The position numbers and the translations under genes are program-made. A stretch of 64,000 nucleotides of DNA from Arthrobacter endolithicus. Lineage in GTDB: Bacteria; Actinomycetota; Actinomycetes; Actinomycetales; Micrococcaceae. The stretch lies in NCBI RefSeq assembly GCF_026627425.1, contig NZ_JAPNLH010000010.1, positions 1-64,000 of the forward strand, read 5' to 3'. Each line of letters begins with the position of its first letter. The stretch's first letter is position 1. The notes below the pieces were generated by a model that made no database searches, had not been told where the DNA came from, and worked only from the letters and a program-made list of their open reading frames with translations. Of this stretch, positions 44,924-53,468 are shown one piece after another.

Positions 44924-45427
44924 TTACTGAAGTTCGGTCTTCTGGTCCTGCTGGTCCTGCTGGTCATCGTCGGGGAGGTGCACATCGGTGACATTGATGT
45001 TCACTTCGATGACTTCCAGACCGGTGGCCCGCTCGACTGACTGGATGACGTTGCGGCGGATTCCCTGGCTGACATCCACCACGGAGGCTCCGTATTCCAC
45101 CACGATGGAGACATCGATGGCGGTCTGCCGTTCGCCCTTTTCCACGGATACACCGCCGCTGACGTTGGTCTGGGAACCGGGAATGCGCTCCGCCAGGGCG
45201 CTGAAGGCACGACGCCCGGCACTGCCCATGGCGTAGACGCCGGGAACCTCACGGGTGGCCATGCCGGCAAGCTTTTGCACCACGGTTTCCTCGATCGTGG
45301 TGTCCCCGCGGTCCGTATGCAGTGCGTCGTTCTTTTTCGGCTGTTCCTGCGGAGCGTTTCGCTTCTGCTCCTCAGGCGTGGCCATAACGCCGCTGGAACT
45401 TCCGGGGGTCTTCGTTGCCTCTGACAT
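44924..45427 (-). CDS. Asp23/Gls24 family envelope stress protein, operon head
   Basis: 167 residues from the ATG 9-10 nt after AAGGAGA; a nearer ATG lies only 1 nt from that site. After 45 polar residues comes an Asp23 domain: ETVVQKLAGMATREVPGVYA, ISVVVEYGASVVDVSQGIRR-like strand and helix, and LEVIEVNINVTDVHLPDDD. The tail is Asp/Gln-rich (DDQQDQQDQ). First gene of the minus-strand arm, 98 nt after a predicted ECF promoter start. Confidence 0.87.
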   Translation of the reverse strand: MSEATKTPGSSSGVMATPEEQKRNAPQEQPKKNDALHTDRGDTTIEETVVQKLAGMATREVPGVYAMGSAGRRAFSALAERIPGSQTNVSGGVSVEKGERQTAIDVSIVVEYGASVVDVSQGIRRNVIQSVERATGLEVIEVNINVTDVHLPDDDQQDQQDQKTELQ

Positions 45428-45532
45428 GGAGAACATCTCCTTCTGAAGGGAATAGTAATCGTGCTTACAAAGATAAAGACGAAGCCCACAGCCAAACGTC
45501 ACGCAAAACAGCAGATCTTTTTTTCCATCGGT

Positions 45533-45556
45533 AACGCCGGCGCTCCCACCGGTTCC
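45533..45556 (-). promoter_or_regulatory. ECF-sigma-type promoter of the Asp23 operon
   Basis: On the minus strand GGAAC, 16 nt, GTT (GGAACC...CGTTACC). This fits envelope-stress ECF promoters, and the only ECF sigma gene nearby is divergent from it. A leader of roughly 95 nt would precede the first gene. Confidence 0.5.
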
Positions 45557-45625
45557 ACCCGAGGCGCGGTTGTGGCATATTAGGGGCAATGCGCCGGTAC
45601 GCTGCCGGACGGAAACGGGTGGCCG

Positions 45626-46225
45626 ATGGAGCATTACGGACACGGCTACGAGCCGGAACCGGGCCTGGATGAAGGAAGTATTGTCGCCCGCGCGCAGGAT
45701 GGCGACCTCAGGGCGTTCGAATACCTGGTGAACTCCTATCAGGACCGTCTCTTCCGGCTGGCCTACCGCATGCTCAATGACCGCGGCGATGCCGAGGATG
45801 TGGTGCAGGACGCACTAACGGCCAGCTGGCGCGGCCTGGCAATGCTGCAGGACGTGCAGGCGTTCGGTGGCTGGGTCTATCGGCTGGCCACCAACAGATG
45901 CCTGGATGTTCTACGGAAACGTTCCACTCGAACCGAGCACATAACAGATCCGCAGGATATTCTTTCCATCAGCATGGACGGAGCTGGATCGGACCAGCTT
46001 GCTGACCCCGCCTACGAGGCCGAAAGGACCGCCCGCGACGACAGCCTCACGAGAGTGGTCAACACCCTCCCGCCGGAACAGCGTGCCTGTTGGCTGCTGC
46101 GGGAAATGCATGGTCGCAGCTATGCCGAAATCGGTGTAACACTGAAGATAAGCCCAGCGGCGGTGCGTGGACGGCTTGCCCGGGCACGGATCCAGATAGC
46201 GGAAGGGATGAGCGAATGGCGTTAG
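45626..46225 (+). CDS. ECF sigma factor of the Asp23 cluster
   Basis: 199 residues. Region 2: LVNSYQDRLFRLAYRMLNDR then GDAEDVVQDALTASWRGLAM; WVYRLATNRCLDVLRKRS closes it. Region 4: TLPPEQRACWLLREMHGRSY then AEIGVTLKISPAAVRGRLAR. SigE/SigK-like in layout, distinct from the SigR of this window. Its end overlaps the anti-sigma-like gene by 10 bases. Divergent from the Asp23 operon. Confidence 0.92.
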   Translation: MEHYGHGYEPEPGLDEGSIVARAQDGDLRAFEYLVNSYQDRLFRLAYRMLNDRGDAEDVVQDALTASWRGLAMLQDVQAFGGWVYRLATNRCLDVLRKRSTRTEHITDPQDILSISMDGAGSDQLADPAYEAERTARDDSLTRVVNTLPPEQRACWLLREMHGRSYAEIGVTLKISPAAVRGRLARARIQIAEGMSEWR

Positions 46226-46821
46226 ACGACGAACCGCGCTTGGGCTGCGGACGAAGCATCGACCGGATTTGGACCACCGTTGACCAGCCACCCAATGCGC
46301 ACGAACAAACGTGCGGACAATGCCAGGCGGCCAGGTCGCGGCTGAGAAGCCTCAGGGAGGCAACCCAATCACTGCGCGAAAGCGACGTTCACAATACAGA
46401 CCTGAAGCCGCGCAGCGGCGTCAAATCCAGCATCATGGATGTCGCCCGGGCAGAGATCCGACGCAGCAGGAGGATCCTCCTGGCCAGCAATGGCAACGGC
46501 ACAACGGAGATCAGCGAGCAGGCGTTGAGCGCAGTCATCCGGTTGGCAGCTGCGGAGGTTCACGGGATTCATGCGCGGCGATGCCGTATCGAAATAGCCT
46601 CCGCCAGTTCCGACAGCTCCGCCGGCGATCGTCCCTCCGGATATCCAGGCCTCGTCGGGTCTCACCTCGTCATTGGTCTTCGGGTTGCAGTCGCCCCGGA
46701 CATCAATATCCCCCGAACAGTTGAGTCGTTGCGGCAACGGATCATCACTGCCGTTCCGGCCGGCGTCGGTATCAGCGCCGGGACAGTCAACCTCACAGTG
46801 GAGGATCTTTACGATGTCTGA
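46216..46821 (+). CDS. Zinc anti-sigma motif fused to an Asp23-like domain
   Basis: 201 residues from the ATG inside the end of the sigma gene. Residues 1-60 have H29-x3-C33-x2-C36 (HEQTCGQC) plus C11, the HxxxCxxC signature of ZAS anti-sigma factors. Residues 95-201 are Asp23-like: ISEQALSAVIRLAAAEVHGI, LVIGLRVAVAPDINIPRTVE and GISAGTVNLTVEDLYDV. No membrane helix. It lies where an anti-sigma factor is expected. A link that lets Asp23-type assembly at the envelope control the sigma factor is inferred. The next gene starts inside its 3' end. Confidence 0.75.
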   Translation: MALDDEPRLGCGRSIDRIWTTVDQPPNAHEQTCGQCQAARSRLRSLREATQSLRESDVHNTDLKPRSGVKSSIMDVARAEIRRSRRILLASNGNGTTEISEQALSAVIRLAAAEVHGIHARRCRIEIASASSDSSAGDRPSGYPGLVGSHLVIGLRVAVAPDINIPRTVESLRQRIITAVPAGVGISAGTVNLTVEDLYDV

Positions 46822-47209
46822 AATTCCGCTCCAAAGCCAGGTCATCACGAGCAAACTGGTCGCCTCCCTCGCCGCCCGCACAGCGCTGGAGACCCCCGGT
46901 GTCCTCAGGCTCGAGCCCACCGTCCAAGGATTCCTGGCCCGGCTCGGTCCTGCCGCACTGCAGCGACTCTACAATCCGGCCAGCCAGGACGGCACCTACC
47001 GGGACGACGGCGTTCGAGTCAGCATCAACGACAACGTCGCCCTGGTCCATCTCGATATAGCTACCGACATCGCCTACACGGCCCTGAACGTTGCTGAAAT
47101 AGTGCAGCAACGAGTACGCGAGAACATCGGCCACACCGGTCTGGCCGTGGGCCCGGTCGACGTCACCATTCTGGCAATAGAGCCTCCACCACGGGCACGA
47201 GTCAGGTAG
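46814..47209 (+). CDS. Asp23-like protein of the sigma operon
   Basis: 131 residues from the ATG 8 nt after GGAGGA, overlapping the previous gene by 8 bases; longer upstream frames lack a site. VITSKLVASLAARTALETPG, then VRVSINDNVALVHLDIATDI and LNVAEIVQQRVRENIGHTGL then VDVTILAI match the Asp23 pattern. Unlike typical members, a middle segment around GFLARLGPAALQRLYNP is inserted. Soluble. Confidence 0.78.
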   Translation: MSEIPLQSQVITSKLVASLAARTALETPGVLRLEPTVQGFLARLGPAALQRLYNPASQDGTYRDDGVRVSINDNVALVHLDIATDIAYTALNVAEIVQQRVRENIGHTGLAVGPVDVTILAIEPPPRARVR

Positions 47210-47241
47210 AGCGCTGCCGGGCCCGTGGTGCGCTGACTGCA

Positions 47242-47289
47242 CCGGCAAGCGAGGCTGAACCGGCAAGCGAGACTGCTCCGGCAAGCGAG
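47242..47289 (+). repeat. Three CCGGCAAGCGAG repeats, 18-nt period
   Basis: Copies at 47242, 47260 and 47278 between the Asp23-like gene and the small membrane gene. Likely slippage; within a transcribed spacer. Confidence 0.8.
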
Positions 47290-47336
47290 CACGGGAGTCA
47301 CCCGCCAGCGGTACTGTAGACGAAAGGGAGGAACGC

Positions 47337-47498
47337 ATGTCAGTTGCCCAGATTGTGTGGGTCATCGCGGCGATCATCGTCATAGTCGCGGGGTGCGTTG
47401 CGTTTCTGTCTCTGGGCCGGCGCCGAGGGCTGAAACGGGTCCGGGACGAACACGTTTCCCGGGATTCACAGTCCAAGGAAAATGACGGGCAATCATGA
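47337..47498 (+). CDS. 53-residue single-span membrane peptide
   Basis: Starts MSVAQIVWVIAAIIVIVAGC, one membrane helix to about residue 25, followed by a basic region (GRRRGLKRVRDEH) and a polar tail (QSKENDGQS). A strong GGGAGGA site is 5 nt before the ATG, so it is translated. Last gene of the sigma/Asp23 operon, 128 nt after the Asp23-like gene. Unknown family; could tether Asp23 proteins as DUF2273 peptides do. Confidence 0.7.
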   Translation: MSVAQIVWVIAAIIVIVAGCVAFLSLGRRRGLKRVRDEHVSRDSQSKENDGQS

Positions 47499-47570
47499 AA
47501 TCCACCGACACAAACCATGGAGCGCCAGGGTCCTGGCCCGGGCGATTGGGGGCGCCAGTACGGCCCACCT

Positions 47571-47576
47571 TATGAT
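47571..47576 (+). promoter_or_regulatory. -10 element consistent with a leaderless argS transcript
   Basis: TATGAT ends 6 nt before the GTG that begins ArgS, so transcription would start at or next to the first base of the codon. The -35 region (TTGGGG with a 19-nt spacer) is weak. It explains why no ribosome site is present. Confidence 0.45.
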
Positions 47577-47582
47577 TGGCAG

Positions 47583-49229
47583 GTGACTCCTGACGAACTT
47601 TCTGCCGCCATTACCGCCTGCCTCAATGCCGCCGTCGACGCCGGGGACCTTGCCGTTCCCGCCGACGCCGTTCCCGATCAGGTGCGCGTGGAGCGCCCGA
47701 AGAGCCGCGAACACGGGGACTGGGCGACCAGCATTGCGCTGCAACTGGCCAAGCCTGCCGGTGTTCCGCCGCGGAAGGTAGCCGAGATCCTGAGCACGCG
47801 GCTGGCGGAGATCTCCGGCGTGGCCAAAGTGGATATTGCCGGTCCCGGGTTTTTGAATATCACGGTGGAGGCCGCGGCAGCAGGAGCGCTGGCCCAACAC
47901 ATTGTCGAGGCCGGCAAAGACTACGGGGTCAATGACGCGCTGGACGGACACGTGATCAACATGGAATTTGTCTCCGCCAACCCCACCGGTCCGCTGCACC
48001 TGGCACATACCCGGTGGGCCGCCGTCGGCGATTCCATTGCCCGCGTGCTGGCGGCCAGCGGCGCCCAGGTGACCAAGGAGTACTACGTCAACGATGCAGG
48101 CTCGCAGATGAACAACTTCGGCGCGTCCGTGCTGGCATCGATTCAGGGTAAACCGACGCCGGAGGGCGGCTATCCGGGACGCTATATTGACGATCTGGCC
48201 GCGACCGTGCTGGCCGATCACCCGGATATCCGTGAGCTGACGGATCAGGCGGCGCTTCCCGTGGTGCGTGCGGCCGCCTACCAGGCGCAAATGGCCGACA
48301 TCAGGGAAACGCTGGCGGACTTTGGCGTGGAATTTGATGTTTACTTCACCGAGCAGGGCCTGCACAACGGTGCCATCGAGGCCGCCGTGCGCAGGCTCCG
48401 CGCCCAGGGCCACGTTTTTGACCAGGACGGTGCGGTCTGGCTGCGGACCACGGATTTCGGTGACGACAAGGACAGGGTGCTGATCAGGGCCAACGGCGAA
48501 CCGACGTATTTCGCCGCCGATGCCGCCTATTACCTGTCGAAAAAGGACCGCGGATTCACCGAGAAGATTTACCTGCTGGGCGCCGATCACCACGGCTATA
48601 TTGGCCGGTTGAAGGCCATCGCCGCGTGTGCCGGGGACGATCCGGACGTCAACATTGAGGTGCTGATCGGCCAGATGGTTTCCGTTAATGGAGCCCGGCT
48701 GTCCAAGCGGGCCGGCAACATTGTGGAACTGCGGGATCTGCTGAACTGGCTCGGTGCCGACGCCTTGCGTTACTCTCTGGGCCGGTCGCCGGCCAACTCG
48801 CCGATGTCGCTGGAGCCCGAGGTGCTGCAGAAGAATACGAACGAAAACCCGGTGTTCTACGTGCAGTACGCGCACGCCCGCACCAGCGCGGTGTCCCGCA
48901 ACGCCGCAGCGGCAGGAGTGCAGCGGACGGCATTCGACGCCGGCGCGCTGAACCACGCGAGCGAATCCGAGCTGCTGGCCCAACTGGGCGCTTACCCGTC
49001 GGTGGTTGCCGATGCGGCACGCTTCCGGGAGCCGCACCGGGTGGCACGTCATCTGGAGGTCATTTCCGGCTCGTATCACCGCTGGTATGACTCCTGCCGC
49101 GTGACGCCTGTGGGGGATGCGGAAATTACGGACGTTAACCGCACCCGGCTGTGGCTTAACGACGCCACCGGGCAAGTGCTGGCCAACGGGCTGGGCCTGC
49201 TGGGTGTTTCCGCGCCGGAGAGGATGTAA
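47583..49229 (+). CDS. argS: Arginyl-tRNA synthetase
   Basis: 548 residues from the GTG at MTPDELSAAI, where the family normally begins; an in-frame ATG 66 nt upstream also lacks a ribosome site. Class I synthetase: signature SANPTGPLHLAHTRWAAVGD (HIGH motif as HLAH), SVNGARLSKRAGNIVELRDL (KMSKS as LSKRAGN) and the anticodon-binding helical end (EPHRVARHLEVISGSYHRWY). First gene of the block that continues to lysA, hom, thrC and thrB. Confidence 0.93.
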   Translation: MTPDELSAAITACLNAAVDAGDLAVPADAVPDQVRVERPKSREHGDWATSIALQLAKPAGVPPRKVAEILSTRLAEISGVAKVDIAGPGFLNITVEAAAAGALAQHIVEAGKDYGVNDALDGHVINMEFVSANPTGPLHLAHTRWAAVGDSIARVLAASGAQVTKEYYVNDAGSQMNNFGASVLASIQGKPTPEGGYPGRYIDDLAATVLADHPDIRELTDQAALPVVRAAAYQAQMADIRETLADFGVEFDVYFTEQGLHNGAIEAAVRRLRAQGHVFDQDGAVWLRTTDFGDDKDRVLIRANGEPTYFAADAAYYLSKKDRGFTEKIYLLGADHHGYIGRLKAIAACAGDDPDVNIEVLIGQMVSVNGARLSKRAGNIVELRDLLNWLGADALRYSLGRSPANSPMSLEPEVLQKNTNENPVFYVQYAHARTSAVSRNAAAAGVQRTAFDAGALNHASESELLAQLGAYPSVVADAARFREPHRVARHLEVISGSYHRWYDSCRVTPVGDAEITDVNRTRLWLNDATGQVLANGLGLLGVSAPERM

Positions 49230-49235
49230 CCGGTG

Positions 49236-50843
49236 ATGTCTGACAGGAAATCCGTAACGCCCGCTGTGGACCCTGCCGCGGTTGCCGTTGCCTCGGAGCT
49301 GGCTCCCGGATGGCTGCCGTACCCGGCCGATGTCAACGAGCTCACGTCGGGGATGTGGGCGCACGACGTCGTCCGGGACGCGGCCGGACAGCTCACCGTA
49401 GCCGGGGTCACCGTAGCGGACCTGCACCAGGAATTCGGCACGCCCCTCTTTGTCATCTCCGAGGCGGATTTCCGCCGTCGGGCTCGGGATTTCAAGGACT
49501 CATTTGATGCGGCTTTCGCGGATATCTGCGGCGGCGTAGACGTTTATTACGCGGGCAAGGCCTTTCTCAGCATTGAAATCGCACGCTGGGTGGACAGCGA
49601 GGGCCTGCGCCTTGACACCTGTTCCGGCGGTGAACTGGCCGTGGCCGCGCGGGCCGGGCTGGCCGGAGAGAAGTTGGGTCTGCACGGAAACAATAAGTCC
49701 GACGCCGAGATCAACCGCGCGCTTCAGATGCACCTTGGGCGGATTGTGGTGGACAGCCTCGCCGAACTCGAGCGGGTGGGCAGCATTGCCCGCCAGCGCG
49801 GCGAAACGGCAAACGTATTGCTGCGGCTGACCCCTGGAGTACACGCCCATACGCACGAATTCATCGCCACGGCCCATGAGGATCAGAAGTTCGGCCTCTC
49901 TATGACAGCCGATTTCCCGGCATCGCAGGTACCCTCGACGGGACCGAATCCCGGAAACGGCCTTTCCGCGGACGCCCCACACTCCGGTGGGATAAGCGCG
50001 GCAGAGCAGGCGGTGGCGATGGCTGCGGCGGACCCGGGAATCGAACTGCTCGGACTGCACTGCCATATTGGGTCGCAGATCTTCGAGCCGGAAGGTTTTG
50101 AGCTGGCCGCCCAGCGGCTACTGACCTTCCTGGCACAAATGCGGAGCAAGTATTCCCTCGGACTGCCGGAGCTGGATCTGGGGGGTGGCTACGGCATTGC
50201 CTACACCGCCGCGGATACCCCGCGCCCGGCCGCGCAAATAGCGCGGGCGATGGCCGCCGTCGTCCGTTCCACCTGCGCGGAGCTGGGCATTACGGCGCCG
50301 CGGATCTCGATCGAACCCGGCCGCGCCATCGTCGGCAGCACCACTTTCACCCTCTATAAGACGGGCACGCTCAAGACCGTCAACGTGGAGCTGCCCGCGG
50401 CCGGATCACCAGACGCCGGGTCACACGAGCTCGAATCACACGCCGCCCGGCCGCAGGACGCTGCGCAGGTTACGCGGCCGCGGCGCTATGTGTCGGTGGA
50501 CGGCGGTATGAGTGACAACGCCCGTCCGGTGCTCTACGACGCGGATTATTCGGCGATCCTGGCCGGTCGCAGCTCGACGGCGGTGCCTATGCTGTCCCGC
50601 GTGGTGGGTAAACATTGCGAGAGCGGTGACATTGTTGTTAGAGATGTATATCTGCCCGATGACGTCGCAGCGGGGGATCTGCTCGCAGTTCCCGGCACGG
50701 GCGCGTACTGCTGGGCTTTGGCCAGTAACTACAACTACGTTCCCCGGCCGCCGGTGGTGGCCGTTAGGGAAGGTTCCGCACGGCTGATAGTGCGCGGCGA
50801 AACAGAAGACGATCTACTGGCACGCGATTTAGGGACCGAATAA
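49236..50843 (+). CDS. lysA: Diaminopimelate decarboxylase
   Basis: 535 residues; ATG at 49236, with a GTG one codon earlier. PLP enzyme of the alanine-racemase fold: the lysine is in DVYYAGKAFLSIEIARWV, LGLHGNNKSDAEINRAL and LLGLHCHIGSQIFEPEGF follow, and RYVSVDGGMSDNARPVLYDA closes the active site. It makes lysine from meso-diaminopimelate, last step of the pathway. An Ala/Ser/His-rich insertion of about 25 residues (PDAGSHELESHAA) sits between LKTV and RYVSVDGG, longer than usual. 7 nt after argS. Confidence 0.95.
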   Translation: MSDRKSVTPAVDPAAVAVASELAPGWLPYPADVNELTSGMWAHDVVRDAAGQLTVAGVTVADLHQEFGTPLFVISEADFRRRARDFKDSFDAAFADICGGVDVYYAGKAFLSIEIARWVDSEGLRLDTCSGGELAVAARAGLAGEKLGLHGNNKSDAEINRALQMHLGRIVVDSLAELERVGSIARQRGETANVLLRLTPGVHAHTHEFIATAHEDQKFGLSMTADFPASQVPSTGPNPGNGLSADAPHSGGISAAEQAVAMAAADPGIELLGLHCHIGSQIFEPEGFELAAQRLLTFLAQMRSKYSLGLPELDLGGGYGIAYTAADTPRPAAQIARAMAAVVRSTCAELGITAPRISIEPGRAIVGSTTFTLYKTGTLKTVNVELPAAGSPDAGSHELESHAARPQDAAQVTRPRRYVSVDGGMSDNARPVLYDADYSAILAGRSSTAVPMLSRVVGKHCESGDIVVRDVYLPDDVAAGDLLAVPGTGAYCWALASNYNYVPRPPVVAVREGSARLIVRGETEDDLLARDLGTE

Positions 50844-50844
50844 C

Positions 50845-52332
50845 TTGACGCAGCTCGATACCTCCACGCACTCCGGTGCGGGGACTGAACCATCAAAGCA
50901 CCAACCGACCCAGGCTCCCCAGCAGGCAACGGCGCCAGCCGGATCGGCGGATCAGACGCCCCACGGCAAGACGCTCAGGGTTGCGCTGCTGGGCTGCGGC
51001 AACGTGGGGTCCCAGGTGGCGCGCATTCTGCTCCGCGACGCCGATGCCCTGGCAGCCCGCACCGGCGCGCGCCTGGAACTGTCCGGCATTGCTGTGCGCA
51101 GCCTTGACGCCCCCCGGGATGCCGAGCTGCCACGGGAGCTGTTCACCACGGACGCTTCCGCGCTGGTGACGGAGGCGGATATTGTGATCGAGCTGCTCGG
51201 CGGAATTGAACCCGCACGGACGCTGATTCTGAGCGCCATTGAGCACGGCGCCTGCGTCGTGACGGGAAACAAAGCATTGCTGGCCGCTGATGGCCCCACG
51301 CTGTATGAGAAGGCCGACGCCGCCGGTGTGCAGCTTTCCTACGAGGCAGCGGTGGCCGGCGCCATACCGATCCTGCGCCCCATCCGCGACAGTCTGGCCG
51401 GGGACAAGATCACCCGGGTGCTGGGCATCGTCAACGGCACCACCAACTTCATCCTGGACCAAATGGATTCTACCGGCGCGCAGTTTGACGACGCGCTAAA
51501 GGAGGCGCAGCGGCTCGGCTACGCCGAGGCGGACCCCACGGCGGACGTCGAGGGCCATGACGCGGCGGCCAAGGCCGCGATCCTTGCCTCGCTGTCCTTC
51601 CACACCCGCTTTGCCCTGGAAACTGTGCACTGCGAGGGAATCACCTCGGTCACTGCCGCGGATATTGCGGCGGCCAGGGATGCCGGCTTTGTCATCAAGT
51701 TGCTGGCCATCGCGGAGAAGCTGGCCGTTCCGGCCGGCACTGGAGCGTCCGACGGCGGCACGGAGGGTGTGAGCGTTCGGGTGCACCCGACGCTACTGCC
51801 GCGGGAGCATCCGCTGGCCGCCGTACACGGCGCCTTCAACGCGGTGTTCATCGAGGCCGAATCCGCCGGTGAGCTGATGTTCTACGGCCAAGGCGCCGGC
51901 GGAACACCAACTGCCTCGGCCGTCCTGGGCGATGTGGTCTCCGCCGCCCGCCGGTTGGTCCTCGGCGGCCCGGGCCGCACCGAAACCACAACCGGTCACG
52001 TACCGGCGCTCGGGATCGATGCGGTGCAGACCAGTTACTGCATCGGCCTGGACGTTGCTGATCAGCCGGGGGTACTGGCCAGGATTGCGCAGCTCTTCGC
52101 GGAACACCAGGTATCCATTGAAACGATGAAGCAGACCATCCACCGGGATCTTTCGTTGTCCACTTCCAAAACGGCAGCGGGCACGGAATTGGACTCGCCG
52201 GCACATTCGGCGGAACTGCGAATCGTCACTCACCGTGCTTCCGAAGCCGCGCTCGCGGCCACAGTCCAGGCGATCAGCGCGCTGGATATCATCAATTCCG
52301 TAACAAGTGTCCTAAGGGTGGAGGGAGTCTGA
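50845..52332 (+). CDS. hom: Homoserine dehydrogenase
   Basis: 495 residues from a TTG just after lysA; the first 28 are polar and atypical. NAD-binding [20 protein letters not shown], the [10 protein letters not shown] step, the active-site block [15 protein letters not shown] and [15 protein letters not shown], and a C-terminal ACT domain ([20 protein letters not shown]). Threonine/methionine branch; the ACT domain usually gives threonine feedback. A short insertion ([13 protein letters not shown]) lies in the ACT domain. The stop overlaps thrC (TGATG). Confidence 0.95.
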   Translation: MTQLDTSTHSGAGTEPSKHQPTQAPQQATAPAGSADQTPHGKTLRVALLGCGNVGSQVARILLRDADALAARTGARLELSGIAVRSLDAPRDAELPRELFTTDASALVTEADIVIELLGGIEPARTLILSAIEHGACVVTGNKALLAADGPTLYEKADAAGVQLSYEAAVAGAIPILRPIRDSLAGDKITRVLGIVNGTTNFILDQMDSTGAQFDDALKEAQRLGYAEADPTADVEGHDAAAKAAILASLSFHTRFALETVHCEGITSVTAADIAAARDAGFVIKLLAIAEKLAVPAGTGASDGGTEGVSVRVHPTLLPREHPLAAVHGAFNAVFIEAESAGELMFYGQGAGGTPTASAVLGDVVSAARRLVLGGPGRTETTTGHVPALGIDAVQTSYCIGLDVADQPGVLARIAQLFAEHQVSIETMKQTIHRDLSLSTSKTAAGTELDSPAHSAELRIVTHRASEAALAATVQAISALDIINSVTSVLRVEGV

Positions 52333-53468
52333 TGGCTCATCAGTGGCGCGGTGTAGTCCGCGAATATGCAGCACGTTTGCCGGTAACCGAGTCAACCCGG
52401 GTGATTACGCTGGGGGAGGGCGGCACCCCGTTGGTGCGGGCGCAGGCGCTGTCTGCGCTCACCGGCTCCGAGGTGTTCCTCAAGGTCGAGGGGATGAACC
52501 CGACGGGCAGCTTCAAGGACCGTGGCATGACCATGGCCATGACGGCTGCCGTTGCGGCCGGGGCCAAGGCCGTGGTCTGCGCCTCCACCGGCAACACCTC
52601 AGCCTCGGCCGCGGCTTATGCGACGGCGGCCGGACTGACCTGCGCCGTGCTGGTGCCGGCCGGGAAAATCTCGATGGGCAAACTCAGCCAGGCGGTGGCC
52701 CATGGCGCCACCTTGCTGCAGGTTGACGGCAACTTCGACAACTGCCTGGACGTGGCGCGCAAGCTGGCTGATTCCTACCCGGTCTTCCTCGTCAACTCGG
52801 TTAATCCGGCCCGGATCGAGGGCCAAAAAACCGGTGCCTTCGAGGTTGTGGACAGTTTGGGGGACGCCCCGGACATTCACGTGCTTCCGGTGGGCAACGC
52901 GGGCAATATCAGCGCGTATTGGAAGGGCTATAAGGAATACTGCGCTCCGTACGACTCGACCACGGGTGGCACACTGCCCGCCGTTTCGACGAAGACCCCG
53001 ATCATGTGGGGCTTCCAGGCCGCGGGAGCGGCTCCGTTCGTTGCCGGTCATCCGATTACCGAACCGGACACCATAGCCACTGCCATTCGGATCGGCAATC
53101 CCGCGTCCTGGGATCTGGCTGTTGCGGCCAGGGATGAGTCCGGCGGACTGATCGACTCCGTTACCGATGAGCAGATCCTGCACGCGCACCGCTGGTTGTC
53201 GGCGAAAGAGGGAGTCTTCGTCGAGCCCGCGTCGGCCGCCGGAGTCGCGGGCCTGCTGAAGAAGCACGAGGCTGGTGAAGTGCCGTCCGGTAAGACCATT
53301 GTTATTACCGTGACAGGTCACGGGCTCAAGGACCCGGACTGGGCCTTGAAGAACGCCGACGGCAGCTCGGTGGAGCCGCAGCGGGTGGGGTTCGACGTCG
53401 TCACCATTGCCACCGCCCTCGGCCTGGAGGACACGGCAGGAGCAGTCGCCGACAATGGCGCTGAATAA
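52332..53468 (+). CDS. thrC: Threonine synthase
   Basis: 378 residues. PLP fold type [22 protein letters not shown] has the Schiff-base lysine, [20 protein letters not shown] the phosphate loop and [20 protein letters not shown] the glycine loop. Converts O-phosphohomoserine to threonine. The start shares a base with the hom stop; the 3' end runs 14 bases into thrB. Confidence 0.96.
   Translation: MAHQWRGVVREYAARLPVTESTRVITLGEGGTPLVRAQALSALTGSEVFLKVEGMNPTGSFKDRGMTMAMTAAVAAGAKAVVCASTGNTSASAAAYATAAGLTCAVLVPAGKISMGKLSQAVAHGATLLQVDGNFDNCLDVARKLADSYPVFLVNSVNPARIEGQKTGAFEVVDSLGDAPDIHVLPVGNAGNISAYWKGYKEYCAPYDSTTGGTLPAVSTKTPIMWGFQAAGAAPFVAGHPITEPDTIATAIRIGNPASWDLAVAARDESGGLIDSVTDEQILHAHRWLSAKEGVFVEPASAAGVAGLLKKHEAGEVPSGKTIVITVTGHGLKDPDWALKNADGSSVEPQRVGFDVVTIATALGLEDTAGAVADNGAE

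Noticed and set aside
47493-49427. 644-codon open frame opposite argS and lysA
   Set aside because: Spans two real genes antisense; typical GC-skew artefact.
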